NCBI GenBank assembly: GCA_050084985.1
Contig: JBITNC010000001.1
Coordinates: forward strand, 200,446,001 to 200,510,000
DNA length: 64,000 nucleotides
Reading direction: 5' to 3'
DNA from: Nageia nagi
Taxonomy: Eukaryota > Pinophyta
The translations under genes and the position numbers were made by a program. Positions 46,767 to 58,500 of this stretch are shown in pieces (positions within the stretch are counted from its first letter, which is position 1; every line of letters begins with the position of its first letter). The notes under the pieces were generated by a model. That model did not search any database and was not told the DNA's origin. It saw only the letters and a list, made by a program, of their open reading frames with translations.

Positions 46767-48929
46767 TGTACATTTTATATTTGCATGTGTGATATGTCTC
46801 TTCCATGTATGAAATATCTTATCATCTATCATATTATGGTATTTTTATTATTTGGAATGAAAAGTATTAGCTGAAACCATTCTATAAAATATTAATACAT
46901 CATTTATTTTAATGTAATCACTCATTCATTCTTAGGTAGTGCTTAGTAAAGAATGATCCCTGGGAAGAGTAGTTGCATCTTTTCAACTTGTTCAAGGATA
47001 GAGTTTCAAATAATGATAAAGATTATTTTAAAACACTATCCAAAATAGGAAGAAATTATCCATAGATATAATGTATGGAGGTTTTTTACAATTTTAATTA
47101 GATATGATTGATAACAAGTTGGTAATAATTTTATGGTTTTATTTTAATTCAATCTTTTTTCATCATTTTAAATATTACATATATGATTCTTTTTACTTAA
47201 TTAATTTGCAGGATAATATGGTCAACTTTTATTTTGAAACTCTATTCTCAAACATTTCCCAATTTTGGTTCATTCTTGACTTCCATGTAGGTGTAGAGGA
47301 TGTCTTCCCCTATGCCCCATGATTATAACAACCTATAGGAGACATCTTCCATAGTGGAAACAACTATAATAAAAAGTCATTGCAGTTGTAGGGAATTCCA
47401 ATTCCATTTAATTTGGAGATTGAAGATCATATTCTTTGAGTGAAGAATATATTGTGGTTTTTAATCATATTTGTAATATTAGATCCTACTAAGTTTGATC
47501 TATGATCAAGTTGTTAGATTTCCACTTTTTCCTTACACCTAAATCTCAAGAAGTTTGAGTGCTACCAGGAGACATCATCCATAGTGAAAAGACTACTTTG
47601 TACTCAAATTTTAGTCATTCAATGTATATATATATATATAATTTTTATATAATAAATAGTTTATATTTTCAAAAATTTACTATGATTTTTAAAACTAAAT
47701 TTTTTTGCTAACTTTTTACATCTATTTTCCAAAACTGTTCAAGAGTCGCTTAACAATTTACATTATTTTTGGAAATTCACCTTTATTTTGAAACATGCTT
47801 TGTTTACATTCACCAAGAATTTATAGGTCCATTTTGGATGAGGGGTATTAAAATTTTCCTTGTATCCTTTATAATAATTTATCATCCAAATCAACCTTTT
47901 AAAAATCCTAAAAGAGTTATCAATCATCTTTAGATTGGATCTCATCGTATACATGAAATTTTTTCTAGTTGTATATTTGAGATTTGACATAAAAGTATGG
48001 GCCTAGTATCCCCCTCTTGAAGTTGATAAATCTTATATTTTCATTTCTAAATAAACTTCTCTTGAGCCTCCTATTCCATTAGGTATTTAGCTAACTTTAT
48101 TTTGTTACAATTATGCTCATCTAAGAGACCTACCATTTTAATTTCTTTTTTAACCTCCTTTAATCCCTAAGAAACTTACTTCTTTTATTTATATACCTAA
48201 ATGTTATCTAGTTTTAATAATTTAAATACAATTTAAGGGATTAGAGATGTTTAAAAAATAGCTTGTGGCTTGACCATGATGCAATTTTTGCTCTTCTCAT
48301 TATTACTCAACTAAAGTTTAAAATGATAAATCTTTAGTGACATTATATAGAGATAAAATTGGAATGATCTTATAACTAAGGTAAAGCATGTCACATAAAT
48401 TTTCCAATGATCTAAATTAGCTCCATATAAAATAGTTTTTGGGGAAAATTCTATTGTAGGCCTAATAAATTAGGAGCTTTACCTTCAAAAAATAAATAAT
48501 TAATTTAAGCATGGACACATCATTTTTGGTTGATAGAATAGGGAATGCCAACTTTTAATTAATGTCTTCTAGCATACTCCCCCTCTTAAGGTTGGGTCTA
48601 TTCATAACCCTTATACCTTACATACCAAGAATACTACATTCACTTACATGCATGATCACTAGTATAGCCCAATTATTTGGAAACCCATTCATCTAAATAT
48701 TCTCCAAGTCAGTTACATCTATATGGTTTCTAATCAACCTTATATTTGGTTTTAATTTTTTTTTTCTCTTGTAGAATAAGGGAATCCTTATTATAGTCAT
48801 GTATGTGGTTCATAAAACCATATTTACATCATACATCTTCTTAAATAATTATTATACCTTAATATGTATTTTTTAATACTTTTCATCCATTTCCATCATA
48901 ACAATTGGGATAAGTACAACAACTATAAT
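46767..48929. other. AT-rich DNA without recognisable gene
   Basis: No gene assigned. A short motif (AGGAGACATC-TCCATAGTG) occurs at 47336-47360 and again at 47567-47590. A (TA)n run lies near 47624-47640. It may include unrecognised gag or protease remnants of the chromovirus. Confidence 0.4.
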
Positions 48930-50330
48930 AGGTATTAGCCCATCATGTTGGTATTTTTGAGGAGGGTTTGCCCCACATCATCTTCATGATCATACTATCT
49001 AATTGATTCCAAGGAGTCAACCAACCAACATTCAACCTTACCATTACCCATGATTGCAAAAAAGATGAAATAAAGAAGCTCATATAAGATAATTGAAAGC
49101 AAATATCATTCATCCCACTATGTGCCCTTACTCTTCTCTTGCTATATTGGTTCATAAGAAGGATAAATCATGGCACATGTTTATTAACTTTTAGGCCTTC
49201 AACAAAATCACCATAAAAGATAAGTTTTGTATTCTTTTCATTCATGAACTATTGTATGAATTACATGGTGCTACATATTTTTCCAAATTGGATCTTTGAT
49301 TTGCGTATCATCAAATCAGGTTTCATGAAGAAGATATCCCAAAAATTCCATTTCTTAGATATGAAGGCCATTATAAGTTCCTAGTAATGCTATTTTGCCT
49401 TACTAATACTCCTTTCACCTTCTAGATTTTAATGAACTAGGTATTTCTCCTTTAAATTCAAAATTTTATTTTAATTTTATTTAATGATATTTTGATCTAC
49501 AACAAGACTTTGGAGGATCACTTTTCCTATTTGGATCATCAAACCTTGTAAACTCTCCAAGATCACAAATTATATGCCAAACACTCTAAATGTCCTTTTA
49601 GTCATCAAGAGCTTGAGTACCTCGGGCATATTATTTTGATGAATGTATTAAGGTGGATCCCCTAAATATTGAACATGTACAAAAATGGATGGCCTCTTAC
49701 CAAGTTATGTAAAGGCTTATGTGGCTTCCTAGTATTAAAAGGATACTATTGTAAGTTCATTAACAATTATGTAAAGATTGCATCTCCGTTTACTACCTCT
49801 CTAAAGAAGAATATTTTCAATTAGTCACAAACTATAGAAGAATATTTTCATATATTGAAGGCTTCCATATTTTCAACCCTTGTCTTATACATGCTTGATT
49901 TATCCAAGATATTCATAATTGAGAGTGATGCCTTTGACATAGGAAATAGAGTCATTATAATGTAGGAAGGATGATCATTGGCTTTCACAAGCAAGGTCCT
50001 CTCAAGTAAAAATTTATCTAAATCAACTTATGAAAAAGAAATCTTTTTTATCATTCATGGATTTTAGTGTTGCAAACCCTATCTCATTCATCGATATTTT
50101 CTTATTCGAATAGGTCACCATAGTTTGAAATATTCCCTAGAATAACACATCTCTACTCTTGAACAACAAAAGTGGATCTATAAGCTTTGGGGTATGACTA
50201 TACAATTATATATTGAAAGGGTAGTAAAAATATAGTTGTATATGGTCTCTCTTGCAAACTTGAGGATCTTGCAGTACATTAGGCCATTTTATGCTCAATT
50301 CCTTAATAGTTCAAACAAGTTAAATATGTA
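48930..50330 (+). pseudogene. chromovirus reverse transcriptase and RNase H remnant
   Basis: It reads DEIKKLI near 49060, then [31 protein letters not shown] and [19 protein letters not shown]. The active site has decayed to FNDILIYNKT, where Y.DDIL.YSKT is expected, so one catalytic Asp is now Asn. Connection and RNase H follow: LYAKHSKCPFSHQELEYLGH, then FIIESDAFDIGNRVII and LSKSTYEKEIFFIIHGF. Stops occur every 20-60 codons. The sequence class is that of chromodomain-bearing Gypsy elements. Confidence 0.85.
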
Positions 50331-50439
50331 TGGATTTAAGATAGCTTTACTTAGATATTGATTCAACACCTATAGATTGATGTTACTAGTAAATATTATT
50401 TCTCTTGGCATAATGTAATTGTATGATTCAAAGTTCATA

Positions 50440-50700
50440 TTGCACTACCCACCAACTCTTCATGTCAAGAAATTGACACTTCAGGAGTTGCATGTCATAC
50501 TAATGACTAATCATTTTGGGTTTTTGAAAATATACAGGCAAGTGATTTGATCCTTATATTAAACAAGTATGAAATAGGAAATAAATAAGTTTGTTTTCGA
50601 ATGTGATTTAGGTATGTGTAAGAAGATGGATCCACTTCATGGTGAAAAAGTGGATGTTTTTTCTTTGATTTTTAGTTTTATCACAATTGATCTTAAAATT
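50440..50700 (+). pseudogene. chromovirus integrase zinc-binding remnant
   Basis: HVILMTNHFGFLKI supplies the paired His and FECDLGMCKKMDPLHGE the paired Cys of the integrase N-terminal HHCC domain, in the right place after RNase H. Homology stops near 50700; the catalytic core is not found, so it was deleted or lies beyond recognition. Confidence 0.7.
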
Positions 50701-51540
50701 TCAAGCATGTATATATGAAATCTTGAAAAGGTTAATTCAGTAAAAAGGTAGTGCTCAAAGTTTAGTTTTGAAATATGTAATTTATTCTAATACCCATATG
50801 ATAGAAATTAAATTTTGATAGGCATTTATAAAAATCACTTTTTAAAATTTATTGTTTTAAGATCATACCTTTAATTGTTGGGCTATCATAATTTGATCTA
50901 AATTAAAGAATTTTTTAAAATCCTTTTGGGAAAAGATAGTTAAGATATTGAAGAATGTTGAGAATATTTTTTCTTAATTTTTTTTTATGAATTTTTTATT
51001 GGCCCTAATTACATTTTTTAAAAGTAATTTTATTGGGCCACCATAAGTTCACCTAAACTTATCCTTTTTTGAATTTGTTTTGGTAGAGAATTATATCTAG
51101 AATATTGACATATAATTTATTTTTATAATTATAAAAAAATTAAAAATAATAAGATAATACAATTTTTTAAGTTTATGGATAACTTTGATTGAAAAGTAAT
51201 TGAAAAATAAGAAATATAATCCAATTGTAAAAAAATATTACATATTTAAAATCTACACTCATCTATTTATGGGTTTTAATTTTGCAAAAATATTATGTAA
51301 AACACTTTATCAAATACATGTTGAAACTTGAATTTTCTATTATCAAATGATAATAACTTACATGTCCATATCCATGGCTAAGGCTTGCCTTACCATGCCT
51401 CACCCAAGCCAAAAACCAAGGCAAACTTAGGGGGAAAGCATATTTGAAACTTAAAATAGGATCCTATTTTAAATTAAGAAATTGATAGTATGGGGATCCC
51501 ATTTTGAGATGAGATCCTATTTTATTTATTATTGTGATAC

Positions 51541-51705
51541 CATTATCCCACCCTATTCCCCTCCCTTCCCCTGACACCCCCACCCCCTCTTCCTCCTTTT
51601 CCTCCCCTACCTTCTCCCTCTTTACCTCCCCCTATCCACCCCACTCTCTCCTCCTCTCCCACTACTATTCTTCCTCTCACACCCCCATACCATTTTGTTT
51701 ATTAA
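51541..51705 (+). repeat. polypyrimidine tract
   Basis: About 165 bases are almost only C and T (CCCTCCCTTCCCCTGACACC, CCTCTTCCTCCTTTTCCTCC and so on). The 60-codon open frame across it is a Ser/Pro/His string produced by composition. Mirror-symmetric pyrimidine runs like this can form triplexes, but that is only an inference. Confidence 0.75.
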
Positions 51706-51833
51706 AATATGTTTAATTTTTTGAATTATAATGCCAAATAATTATTTTGAAGGTATTCTTAAAAATTACTTTGTATAATTTTTTAATGCATTGTTATTCC
51801 TTTACTTAGTTTCCTTTTCCATGCTAAGAGAAT

Positions 51834-52375
51834 GTGTACCTTTTGTATTATTATTCTTTATAATGAACATTAAATGCAAGGAAGGATAAGGTATCCTACA
51901 CACATTATCTATGTACCTTGGTTAATGTTTTGATTTTTATATTTAATTTTTTCAATGATTACAAGGTAGATAATTATATAATCAATGCAATTTTATTTAA
52001 GAAAAAGACTAAAGGATGAAGTGAGTAGGTATATTGCACTTGTAACCAAATCAACATAGATAAAAAAATTCTTAGATTTTAGATATCATAATAACTCTCT
52101 TATACATGTGTTTTTATTATGTACATCATATTCATCTCCCTGTAGAGAAGTTGCAATTGCTAAGTAGCCCAGAAGAGTGATCTCAAAAAATTCAAGAAAT
52201 ACTTGAGGTGATTGCTGATCCAAATGTACATCTCAATTATGATTCATATGATAAGGAGGATAAACTTAAAGATAATAATTGAAGTTCACTCAATTCCATC
52301 CTTTATAAGTATTTTAATTCAAAGAGAGGATGAGATAATGTCCAACAAACCTCAAGTAAGATTTGGGATAATAAT
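51834..52375 (+). repeat. direct repeat A, copy 1
   Basis: Shares long stretches with 52692-53310, for example ATCTATGTACCTTGGTTAAT, AGGATGAAGTGAGTAGGTATAT and CATCTCCCT-TAGAGAAGTT (the second copy has single-base differences). The offset is about 858 bp. Confidence 0.75.
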
Positions 52376-52691
52376 AAAATAGGATATTGATATTTATTAA
52401 CATTCACAACACCCTAGCATTTAGTTTAGAATGAGTCTTTTGAATTCTACTTGAAGGAGGTATGTCACCAAAGCATTAAGGATGAGAGAATAGGTAGTTT
52501 CCTTCATCATATTGATCTCTTTACTAATATGAGTATCATTTACCAAGCATAAGAAGTTTGTTATATCATAATATTAGGAGAATTGTATAGCATTGTGATG
52601 TTAGTTTAAGATATGGATATTCTAACTTTAAAATTAGTTTAAGCTTAAGTTGATTATTAATAACAAAATGCTTCCAACCATTCAGAATGCT

Positions 52692-53310
52692 TGCATTGTT
52701 ATTCTTTGTGATGAGCACAAAATAGGAGGAAGGAGAAGGTGCCCTACACATATGATCTATGTACCTTGGTTAATATTTTTATTTATGTATTGAATTCTTT
52801 GAATGATTATAGGGTAGCCAATTATATTATGGATGCACATTCTATATAAGGAAAAAATTAAAGGATGAAATGAGTAGGTATATTGTAGCTATAGCCAAAT
52901 TAGTGTACACATCATGACTATAAGATTTTTCATATCCCAAGAACACTCGTAGACTTATGTTTCGATTATGTACACCATAGTCATCTCCCTATAGAGAAGT
53001 TAAAATGACTAAGTAGATCCTAGGAGAGCAAGCTCAAATTTTTTATAAGATATTTTAGGTGATTATTGATCTAAATATAAATCTTGATTATAATTTAGAT
53101 GATAAGGAGGACAAATTGAAAGGAAATAATCAAGATTCACTCAAATCCATCATTTTTTAAATATTTTAGTTTTTCATGGATTCTATATTTGTAAACTAAT
53201 TTGGTAAACTATTTTATTAATTATATAGGTAAGGTTCTATCCCATGGAACAATTCAAAGAGAGGGTTGGATAGTGTCCAAAAAACCTTGATTAATACTTG
53301 GGATAAAAGT
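52692..53310 (+). repeat. direct repeat A, copy 2
   Basis: Colinear with 51834-52375, with an extra ~80 bp (about 53160-53240). That extra part begins near GTAAACTAATTTGG and ends TTATATAG|GTAAGG, which could be an intron retained in this copy only. Confidence 0.7.
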
Positions 53311-53935
53311 AAATGTTTTCTATGAATTCCACATACAATTTTCTCCTTTGAAATAATAACAACACTTTTTCCCTTTTATGAGGAAAACATCTTTGAATAA
53401 AGGAATTGGAAATGTACTATAATCTAATATAGATAAATAAAGAGAAGATAAATAATAAAAATATCAAATACATTTTTATAAGATGATATTTATGAGAGGA
53501 AGTAAGGAAGAGCTATCTTACAAGATGAGCTAAATGACTAAATGCAAACTTCTCTATCTTAGGTGAGAACTAGAATTCATCTTTTTCAAATGGGTTAGGG
53601 CCTTCAAAATCATCTATAGACATGGAAACCCACAAAACTTAAATTGTAACAAACTTTGTTTCTACTTTGAACATTGTGGGAATCTTTGCTACATGAGATA
53701 ATGGGAAGACTATATCTTGTTATTTTTCTTTTTCACTACTTTTAAATATTTGAATAAGAAAATGAATATCCAAAATATATTTGAAAATAAGAATATCTTG
53801 AAATTGTATTGAATGATTGGATATAAATTCTTAATAACCATCTTTCAACTATGCAAATTACTAGAACAACATAACATAATATAAATTACTATTGTAATTA
53901 TATCAATTTTGAGATTTCATCACCACTTCATTTCT

Positions 53936-54210
53936 CTCTATTAATGGTGGTGGGCATTACTATGAATCCATATCTAGGACTGACCTTTGTAGAAAGAGAA
54001 GCTTGATGGTGAAGAATTCTATCGATTAAATAGGAATGTTGAATCCCTATGTGTAATAATTAATTCCATTTTTTCATAAACCCCATATTCCCATTCCCAT
54101 TTTCATACCCATATATGCAAGAATTCATTCTAATATCACCGCTCTACAGTCCACCTGCTAACATATTCACATAACTGAATACAAAACCAATTACATACAA
54201 AATATGTTTA
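53936..54210 (+). repeat. direct repeat B, copy 1
   Basis: TTAATGGTGGTGGGCATTAC, TGACCTTTGTAGAAAGAGAA and AGGAATGTTGAATCCC are shared with 56066-56352. It is followed by degenerate AAGGTTTAG telomere-type words at 54205-54277. Confidence 0.75.
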
Positions 54211-56065
54211 AGGTTTAGGATTTATATAAAATATATTTTTAAGGTTTAATATTTAATGATTAAGGTTTAGTGTTTACATACAATATACATTTAATTAGAC
54301 TCCATTTTATAAAGCTTCCTAGAATCTAAACCATTCTCAATTGTAACATAATATCCCATAAACCATCACTTGGAATATTTAGAACTATGTACAACCCCAT
54401 AATTATTTCATCTTCTTTGCAAACTATGAAGAAATCTCCTACAAACTAAAATCACCCATAAACCTTTAAACTTAAACCACACTTTCAACTTAAGAAAAAT
54501 ATTAAACCTATGGTTTTACTCACAAAAGATGTGAAGTTGTTGGAAATGAATTTGAAAATGACACATCAATTGATATTGAAGAGCTATTTGTCATAAAATA
54601 TTTTCTCTTATAGGCTTTGAATGCCCTCCTCCCATTTAAATCTCTATAGTATGAATGCTTTTTAGCTATAATTTTATCACTTACCATGAATGCTCTATGA
54701 CATTTTTAAGTGTTGTACTTTGAATTTGAATCTTATAAAAAAAATAAAAATTAAGCAATATAATTATAATTAAAGCTTGGTATTAGTGGTATTGGTAATG
54801 GAAAAGCAACATTCTATATATAATCTTGGATACTATTTCTTCTTCTTCTTCTTTAATGCCTAACTTATTCATGGAACCACATGTTTGGGGATAACTAGTA
54901 CACAAAATAAATGTTAAACCATGATATAAGGGTGATTTTTCTTTTACAATATATAGATTTTTGAGGATTTTTTTTTATTTCCACTTGGTTCATATATTTG
55001 AACAATAAAATATGAATATGTAAGGCTTATAAATAATATAACATATCCAAGTTGAAGGAATTGTTTATGTACAAGGTTCTCCCAACCATGTATGTAGTAT
55101 GTAAAGACATTGAAGTAGCATAATGTGGCATACCATAGGAATCCACAAGTATTTTCTAGAAAAATATGTCTAATACCATTCCATTGAATTTTTTTAGCAT
55201 AGTGTTAGGGGATTATCTACATGTAGTAAAATTAATATTTGAAATGATAAACAAAGTTCATAACATTATCATCCCATTCTGTTGCAATCGTCCCCCATGA
55301 AACCCTCATCGTAACAATCGCATAGTGGTGATTTTTGTACTATTTTTTAATGAATGATGCATAAGATTCATATGATGAACTTACCTATAAGATGGCATGC
55401 CAATCCATCAATTCTAAGCAGTCAAGTTTTTCTCGGCTGCAAGATGGACCTTAATGGTAGCTATCAAGTGGGAAAGCCCTTCAATACAAGGGTACAACCT
55501 ATAAGACTTATGAGAAAACCTATAACTCCCTTCTATGTCTTCAACTATTAATTTATTCTCTACAATTTTTTTGGCTCTTATAGCTTCACCTTTGTTATAT
55601 TTCATAGAAGAAAAATAATGTAATGCAAGAAATTACAATAAGTATTGAATGAAGTTTGCAAAACTTCTAAATATATGAGCATAGAATTTGGAATATAGGG
55701 CATTAAAGATGTATAAGGAAAGTGATTAATTGAATACATGTGATCATCATAAAAAGTTATGTTTAGATTTATCAACCCATCCATCAATATAAGCTCAAAA
55801 ATACAATGCATGGAAAAAATGGTGCTTAGGTTGAATGAATTCAATACTATTCCATATATAACTACATACTCTTATCTCATCCACATCTACATACAATATG
55901 TCTAAATATCAAATAATAAAATATTGTGCATGTACTTTAATAATGATGAAAAGCATTTTAATTTTTCTCCCATAGGTATAACGAGTTTTCAAACAAAATT
56001 TTGCATTTGAAGAAATAATTACAATCATGCCTATTAAATTACAAAAGCCATTTACAAGCACCCTT

Positions 56066-56352
56066 TAATGGTGGTGTGTATTACTATGACTCCATATTTG
56101 GGATTGACCTTTGTAGAAAGAGGAGCTTGATGGAAAAGAATTCTCTTGATAACTTAGGAATGTTGAATCCCCATGTGTAATAATTCAATCCATTTTTTCA
56201 CAAATCTTAGATGTGCATACCCATTTTCATTCCCATCTATGCATCTCTAATAATTCCTTACCATTCATATTTTTTTACATTGTTATGCTCTACAATCCAC
56301 TGGCTAATATTTTCATAGAATTGAATACAACACCAATTATATACAATATATC
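56066..56352 (+). repeat. direct repeat B, copy 2
   Basis: Colinear with 53936-54210, about 2.1 kb downstream. It is followed 100 bp later by a TTTAGGG-type tract. Confidence 0.75.
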
Positions 56353-56452
56353 TATGAACTATATTCCTCCAATAACTACATTGCTTCCACCTCCCATTCC
56401 TACATTCTATTTAATCCAATGAGTGTTCCTCTAATATCATTTCCCTCTCCTA

Positions 56453-56512
56453 TTTAGGGTTTAGGGTTTAAGGTTTAGTGTTTAGGGTATAATGTTTAAT
56501 GTTTGAGGTTTG
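56453..56512 (+). repeat. short TTTAGGG (plant-type) telomere-like tract
   Basis: TTTAGGGTTTAGGGTTTAAG followed by GTTTAGTGTTTAGGG and decayed copies. It is the plant telomere heptamer, G-rich strand on plus, about 60 bp long, and unlike the TTAGGG-type tract at 37 kb. Confidence 0.7.
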
Positions 56513-56704
56513 ATTTTATTGATTAATTTGATATTAGTTTTTAAAATGGGATCTATTTTAAACAAGTTAAGATCCCATTTTATAAAAAAATTGGAATCCC
56601 AATTATGTTAGGTTATTGAATCATAATGGGATCCTAATTTAAAAATTAGGATGCTATTTTATTTTTTTGGTTTAGGAACTCAAAGCTAAATGGGATCCTT
56701 GTAT

Positions 56705-57310
56705 TACCAAGCCTCACTCATTGTAACCTCTTATGTTCCTATCATTACCAATGTCCAATTAGTGGACACCACCTTAACCAAATGGGGAGAGATCATTTGC
56801 ATCCTTTAATATACAAGTGGGTCAACACTGTATGAAACAACAAGTTGATCAACAATGAGTTGAGAGGGAATTCCAAGAAGGATATATGATTTTTTTACAA
56901 CTTCAACTATATCGATAGACATATCTCAAGCTAAAAGGTACTTAGAAGCTAGCTCTAAGGTTTTATGGGCCTTACAAAATCCTCCAACACATTGGACTTG
57001 CAACATACAAATTGGTACTTTTGACATCTTTTGAAATTCACCCTATCTTTAATGTCTCCTACCTTAAGAAGGTATTAGGATCCTAGGTCATAGTTCAGTC
57101 TAAACTACCTAAATTCATTGAGTATGGCTCCATAATGGTTGAATCTAAGTCCATTCTAGATTGATGTACATTCCATATTCATAATCAAACCATTAGTGAA
57201 GTTCTTATCCAATGACGTGGATTGGATTTTGAGGATGCAACTTGGCTACACTCCACTAGCTTCAAAATTAGTTTTGCAATTTTCAACTTTGAGGATAAAG
57301 CTCTCTTTTA
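56705..57310 (+). pseudogene. chromovirus integrase C-terminus and chromodomain
   Basis: The frame resumes as VQLVDTTLTKWGEI. It passes EREFQEGYM and the conserved block ALRFYGPYKILQHIGLATYK with EIHPIFNVSYLKKVLGS, and ends in a chromodomain (ISEVLIQ.RGLDFEDATW, then FNFEDKALF). The chromodomain would tether the integration complex to modified histones. Several stops are Q-to-stop or W-to-stop changes. The end lies just before a polypurine-like AAGAGCGGTGGCA (57310-57322) and the 3' LTR. Confidence 0.85.
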
Positions 57311-57322
57311 AGAGCGGTGGCA

Positions 57323-57715
57323 TGTTAGGATCCCATATCCTCACATTTACTTAGATTATATTAGTTAATTAATTAGATTATCAGTTTATATTAAAATGTA
57401 ATGTAGATTGACATAGTTGTAAGGTAAATTATCATTTTATATTAAATGATAAATTAGGGTTAGGTTAGGGTAACTATAAATATATGTAGGAGAATAATAA
57501 AGTTTATCTTGAAAAAATATATTATTTAAGTTATAAGGAGGTAGCACCCTTGAAGCAGACCATGATTCATTTTACTATCAGTAAAGTTTATCTATTTCTA
57601 TCTTGCTTCCATTTTGATTTGCATTTCTCTTTTGTTGCTATTTTGAATCTATATTAGCTTATGTTTCTCTATTATTCAACTCAAATCCCATTTAGGATCT
57701 TGTGGGCTCCTAATA
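57323..57715 (+). repeat. 3' LTR of the chromovirus
   Basis: TGTTAGGATCCCATATCCTC...GGGCTCCTAATA, 393 bp, the same length as the 5' LTR at 30457, with roughly 80-85% identity by eye. Followed by ATATT, the presumed target-site copy. Confidence 0.85.
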
Positions 57716-57720
57716 ATATT

Positions 57721-58200
57721 TTGTTAAAGTCTCCAATAATAAAGATTTAAGCACATGTAATATTTTTTTTTTATAAAATGGAAATGAAAAATATCATAAT
57801 CTACATCAAATTTGCCACCATACTTTTCTTACAATAATATCTATTCATTATAAATTGAGCTTCAAAATTCAATAACTTGCAAAGCCACAACCTCTACTTT
57901 GCTTCTATTAACCAGCTTTATTATAATCCTAAAAATCTCTTCCATGTAAAAAGTAAGTTTTTTTTTTTCTTTTTCTTTTTTTAATAGTAGAATGAAGAAA
58001 TTGAAATAAGATATTCAAATATAACTTGTCTTATGCATGTATATGGGGATAATGTTATTTTATAAATGACACATTTAATGTAGTTCTGTTATGGGTGTAA
58101 TATGATAATAATCATTCATGGATTTGAAGTGTTAATCTTATTTTAGTAGACATGCATGGATACATGCAAATAATATAGTAATAAATATAATATCATATAG
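57721..58200. other. AT-rich DNA without recognisable gene
   Basis: Nothing recognised between the chromovirus LTR and the PPR fragment. Confidence 0.5.
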
Positions 58201-58209
58201 ATTAATGCC

Positions 58210-58500
58210 CATATATTCTATTTTTTTTCAAATAGTTTGATGGCTTCCTTGCTATAACCATTCCTTTCATACCATGCAATCATTGAAATCCATGAAATTA
58301 TTTTTCCATCATACATATTTTCAAAAAAAAACCTTACCATCTTAATTCTCCTACATTTTGCATACACTTCTCTCCAATATATTATCATAATTTCATATGA
58401 AAGAAACCCACATCTAATTAAATTTCCATAAATGTCTATATGGTTATACCTCATTTTAAAGTTGTAAATATTACACATATACAAGAATAGTTTCAACTAT
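58210..58500 (-). pseudogene. pentatricopeptide repeat (PPR) protein fragment
   Basis: The 92-codon minus-strand frame includes VYAKCRRIKMVRFFFENMYD then GKIISWISMIAWYERNGY and SKEAIKLFEKK. This matches one and a half PLS-type PPR motifs, where 'MYAKCG.I..A..VF..M...D..SW..MI.GYA.NG...EAL.LF' is typical. The upstream GNLIRCGFLSYEIMI fits the end of the previous motif. PPR proteins bind organelle RNA and are long (400-900 residues); this is under 100, so it is a fragment or one decayed piece of a retrocopy. No further PPR motif was seen nearby. Confidence 0.7.

Larger units (their letters stand above)
50701..56704. other. insert of unknown type with nested direct repeats
   Basis: This block separates integrase fragments of the chromovirus. 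Near its edges are BamHI-like palindromic words in opposite layout (TAAAATAGGATCCTATTTTA and GGGGATCCCATTTT at 51452-51505; AATGGGATCCTAATTT and AAATGGGATCC at 56625-56698). Inside are two pairs of direct repeats (listed separately) and minus-strand open pieces at 55414-55605 and 55602-55844 with no known domain. It could be one large DNA transposon or several insertions. Confidence 0.45.
30457..57715 (+). mobile_element. Ty3-Gypsy chromovirus expanded by nested insertions
   Basis: Two 393-bp LTRs in the same orientation (30457-30849 and 57323-57715) bracket a primer-binding site, a gag start, RT/RNase H, an integrase zinc region, and an integrase C-terminus with chromodomain. The pieces are in the correct order and all on the plus strand. 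Flanks ATTTT (30452-30456) and ATATT (57716-57720) agree at four of five bases, as expected for a decayed target-site duplication. The 27-kb span is explained by insertions at about 31.8-48.9 kb and 50.7-56.7 kb. An alternative is that the two LTRs belong to different copies of one family. Confidence 0.7.

Noticed and set aside
47336-47590. Two AGGAGACATC-TCCATAGTG motifs as LTR ends
   Set aside because: Similarity covers only about 30 bp with no TG/CA ends, primer-binding site or target-site copy.
51534-51716. 60-codon Ser/Pro/His frame
   Set aside because: A by-product of the polypyrimidine tract.
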